Below are positions 62,881 to 64,000 of a DNA stretch of 64,000 nucleotides, one piece after another; position 1 is the stretch's first letter; each line of letters begins with the position of its first letter. Made by a program: the position numbers and the translations under genes. The notes under the pieces were generated by a model. It worked only from the letters and a program-made list of their open reading frames with translations, made no database searches and was not told the origin of the DNA. The stretch comes from Mariannaea sp. PMI_226 (taxonomy: Eukaryota > Ascomycota > Sordariomycetes > Hypocreales > Nectriaceae): assembly GCA_024336345.1 (NCBI GenBank), contig JANFOG010000018.1, forward strand, positions 372,001-436,000, in the 5' to 3' direction.

Positions 62881-64000
62881 CTAGTGCTTTCCTTTGATAA
62901 TATCATCAGCAATTTTCTCCGCCAACGCATAAATAGTGCTCTAGGAATGGCCTGGGGGCAGAATCGGCATCACGCTTGCGTCGACCACCCGAGGACTCTT
63001 TACGCCAAACTCCTAGCCGAATTGTCTACAACAGCCGTCTTGTCGTCCGCCTGGCCCATTTTGCAAGTACCGCTAGCATGCCAGACGGTCATGAGCGATT
63101 CCCGCACTTGGTCCAGAATTTCATCCTCTGTCTTCAGGTGCAAACCTGGCCAGTACTCCTCGCCAATCACAATGCGCTTCATGTTTATGGCAGCCGATGA
63201 CCACACTTCACGCAGACGTCGAAACAGGGCGATAGCAACCTGCTGATCTGCCCCGTGCATCAGCCAGTTGGGATTGACTTGCGGCAAGTCAAGTCCCGAA
63301 GCGCTAGCGAGAGTGACGTTGCCCCTCGACAATGGTGCTACCAAAGTACCAAGGATGGCGGCATACTGTTTTCCGTTGAGCGGCTGGTCTCTTGTCGGCG
63401 CTGCACAGTCGCCAAAGAAAGCGTTCCCCTGGAGGTACTCAACCCCGAGCCAATCGCTTGGGAATTTTTTCAGGGCCTTAAGCGTCGAGGTGCTGAAGTT
63501 GGTGCGGTGCTCTGCGGGCAGTTTCTCAAACCCGAGGAGCTCGATTGAATCGGACGACAACAGCCCATCTTGCGCCGTACCATCTGGGCCATCACATCCG
63601 GGTTTTGAACCAGTGGGTCGACCGTTGGAATGGCAACCTGATATAATGGGCCAAATGAGACGTAATCCCACATATCCTATCCGACACCTAGGCTATGAAC
63701 CACGAAGGGGATGCTGAATTTGCCCAATTCATCAGCGGGCCCAATGCCAGAAATCATCAGCAATTGAGGTGATTGGAAGGTGCCGGCGCTAAGAATCGCT
63801 TCTTTAACAGCATTGATCGTAAAAGATGCACCTTGGAAGTTGACCTCCACTCCTTTAACAGTCTTTTTGGCATCAAATAAGATCTTTGTGGCCTGTGTTC
63901 GTGTACGGACCTGCAGATTCGACAATCCCGACCCAATAACCAAGTAGATGTGCTCAACTGAAGAGCTACAGGTCGCATCAGCGGTGCGGATAGTGGCCGG
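62881..64000 (-). pseudogene. GMC-family oxidoreductase pseudogene, cut by the window end
   Basis: C-terminal half of a second GMC oxidoreductase on the minus strand, running off the right edge. Recognisable parts: SAGTFQSPQLLMISGIGPADELGKF (signature 2), VSFGPLYQVAIPTVDPLVQNPDVMAQMV, LSSDSIELLGFEKLPAEHRT, VWHASGTCKMG with the catalytic-type His, VVDNSAR and VVDASVMP. Breaks seen: a TAG after HSLGVG near 63677 where relatives have Gln, a frameshift near 63600 (DVMAQMV to DGLLSSD), a one-base deletion after DNSAR near 63000, and a TAG in PPGHS-stop-S near 62926 where PPGHPQS is expected. Both TAG stops fit CAG-to-TAG changes. The final stop is at 62881-62883. Decayed beyond function; relationship to the adjacent intact GMC gene is inferred from family only. 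Confidence 0.85.

Overview
This window is nuclear DNA of a filamentous ascomycete (Pezizomycotina). Genes are split by many short introns (about 47-120 bp; one of 170 bp) with fungal GT...CTRAY...AG signals. There are several Zn2Cys6 transcription factors, a Clr5-domain protein, GPI-type secreted proteins, MFS permeases and GMC oxidoreductases, separated by long gene-poor stretches, simple repeats and decayed genes. The mix (GH49 enzyme, MAL-type genes, Clr5, CaiB-type enzyme) fits an Eurotiomycete or related mould; the species cannot be fixed from the sequence. All exon junctions below were worked out by hand from reading frame, splice signals and family continuity.

Layout. 0.7-2.9 kb: Zn2Cys6 regulator. 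6.9-8.2 kb: AIM6-like membrane phosphodiesterase with one in-frame TGA. 9.8-20.7 kb: alpha-glucan block on the + strand: MAL-type sugar permease, MalR-like regulator, intracellular GH13 alpha-glucosidase and secreted GH49 dextranase/isopullulanase. The GH13 enzyme has Val directly after its nucleophile Asp, the alpha-1,6 signature. The set reads as a dextran/isomaltose (alpha-1,6-glucan) use cluster: secreted cleavage, uptake, intracellular hydrolysis, dedicated regulator.

21.1-30.5 kb: a second apparent catabolic cluster. A DAL5/TNA1-type organic-anion permease is divergently transcribed from a 1103-residue protein that joins an AtuA-like domain (DUF1446), a DUF4387 domain and a class III (CaiB/BaiF) CoA-transferase in one chain. 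Downstream are an SMP-30-type lactonase and a cyclase/kynurenine-formamidase-like metal hydrolase. The shared 633-bp promoter holds a CGG-N8-CCG palindrome and a near copy. No described pathway with this gene set is known to me; this is the best candidate in the window for an undescribed system.

32-39 kb: Clr5-domain protein (minus), then a gene-poor stretch, then a large secreted protein ending in four ~100-residue Cys-rich repeats that look like double Greek-key (beta-gamma-crystallin) modules. 41.3-43.6 kb: another Zn2Cys6 regulator. 46.3-47.5 kb: 7-TM integral membrane protein (minus). 51.5-52.5 kb: secreted, probably GPI-anchored protein of unknown role. 53.6-55.0 kb: Zn2Cys6 pseudogene (frameshift plus nonsense). 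56.9-57.6 kb: secreted PEBP-like protein. 58.4-59.6 kb: decayed minus-strand coding remnant. 60.3-62.3 kb: intact GMC oxidoreductase. 62.9-64 kb: a second GMC gene, convergent, broken by stops and frameshifts and cut by the window end. The right half is therefore a decaying accessory region, with some C-to-T type stops consistent with RIP-like mutation.
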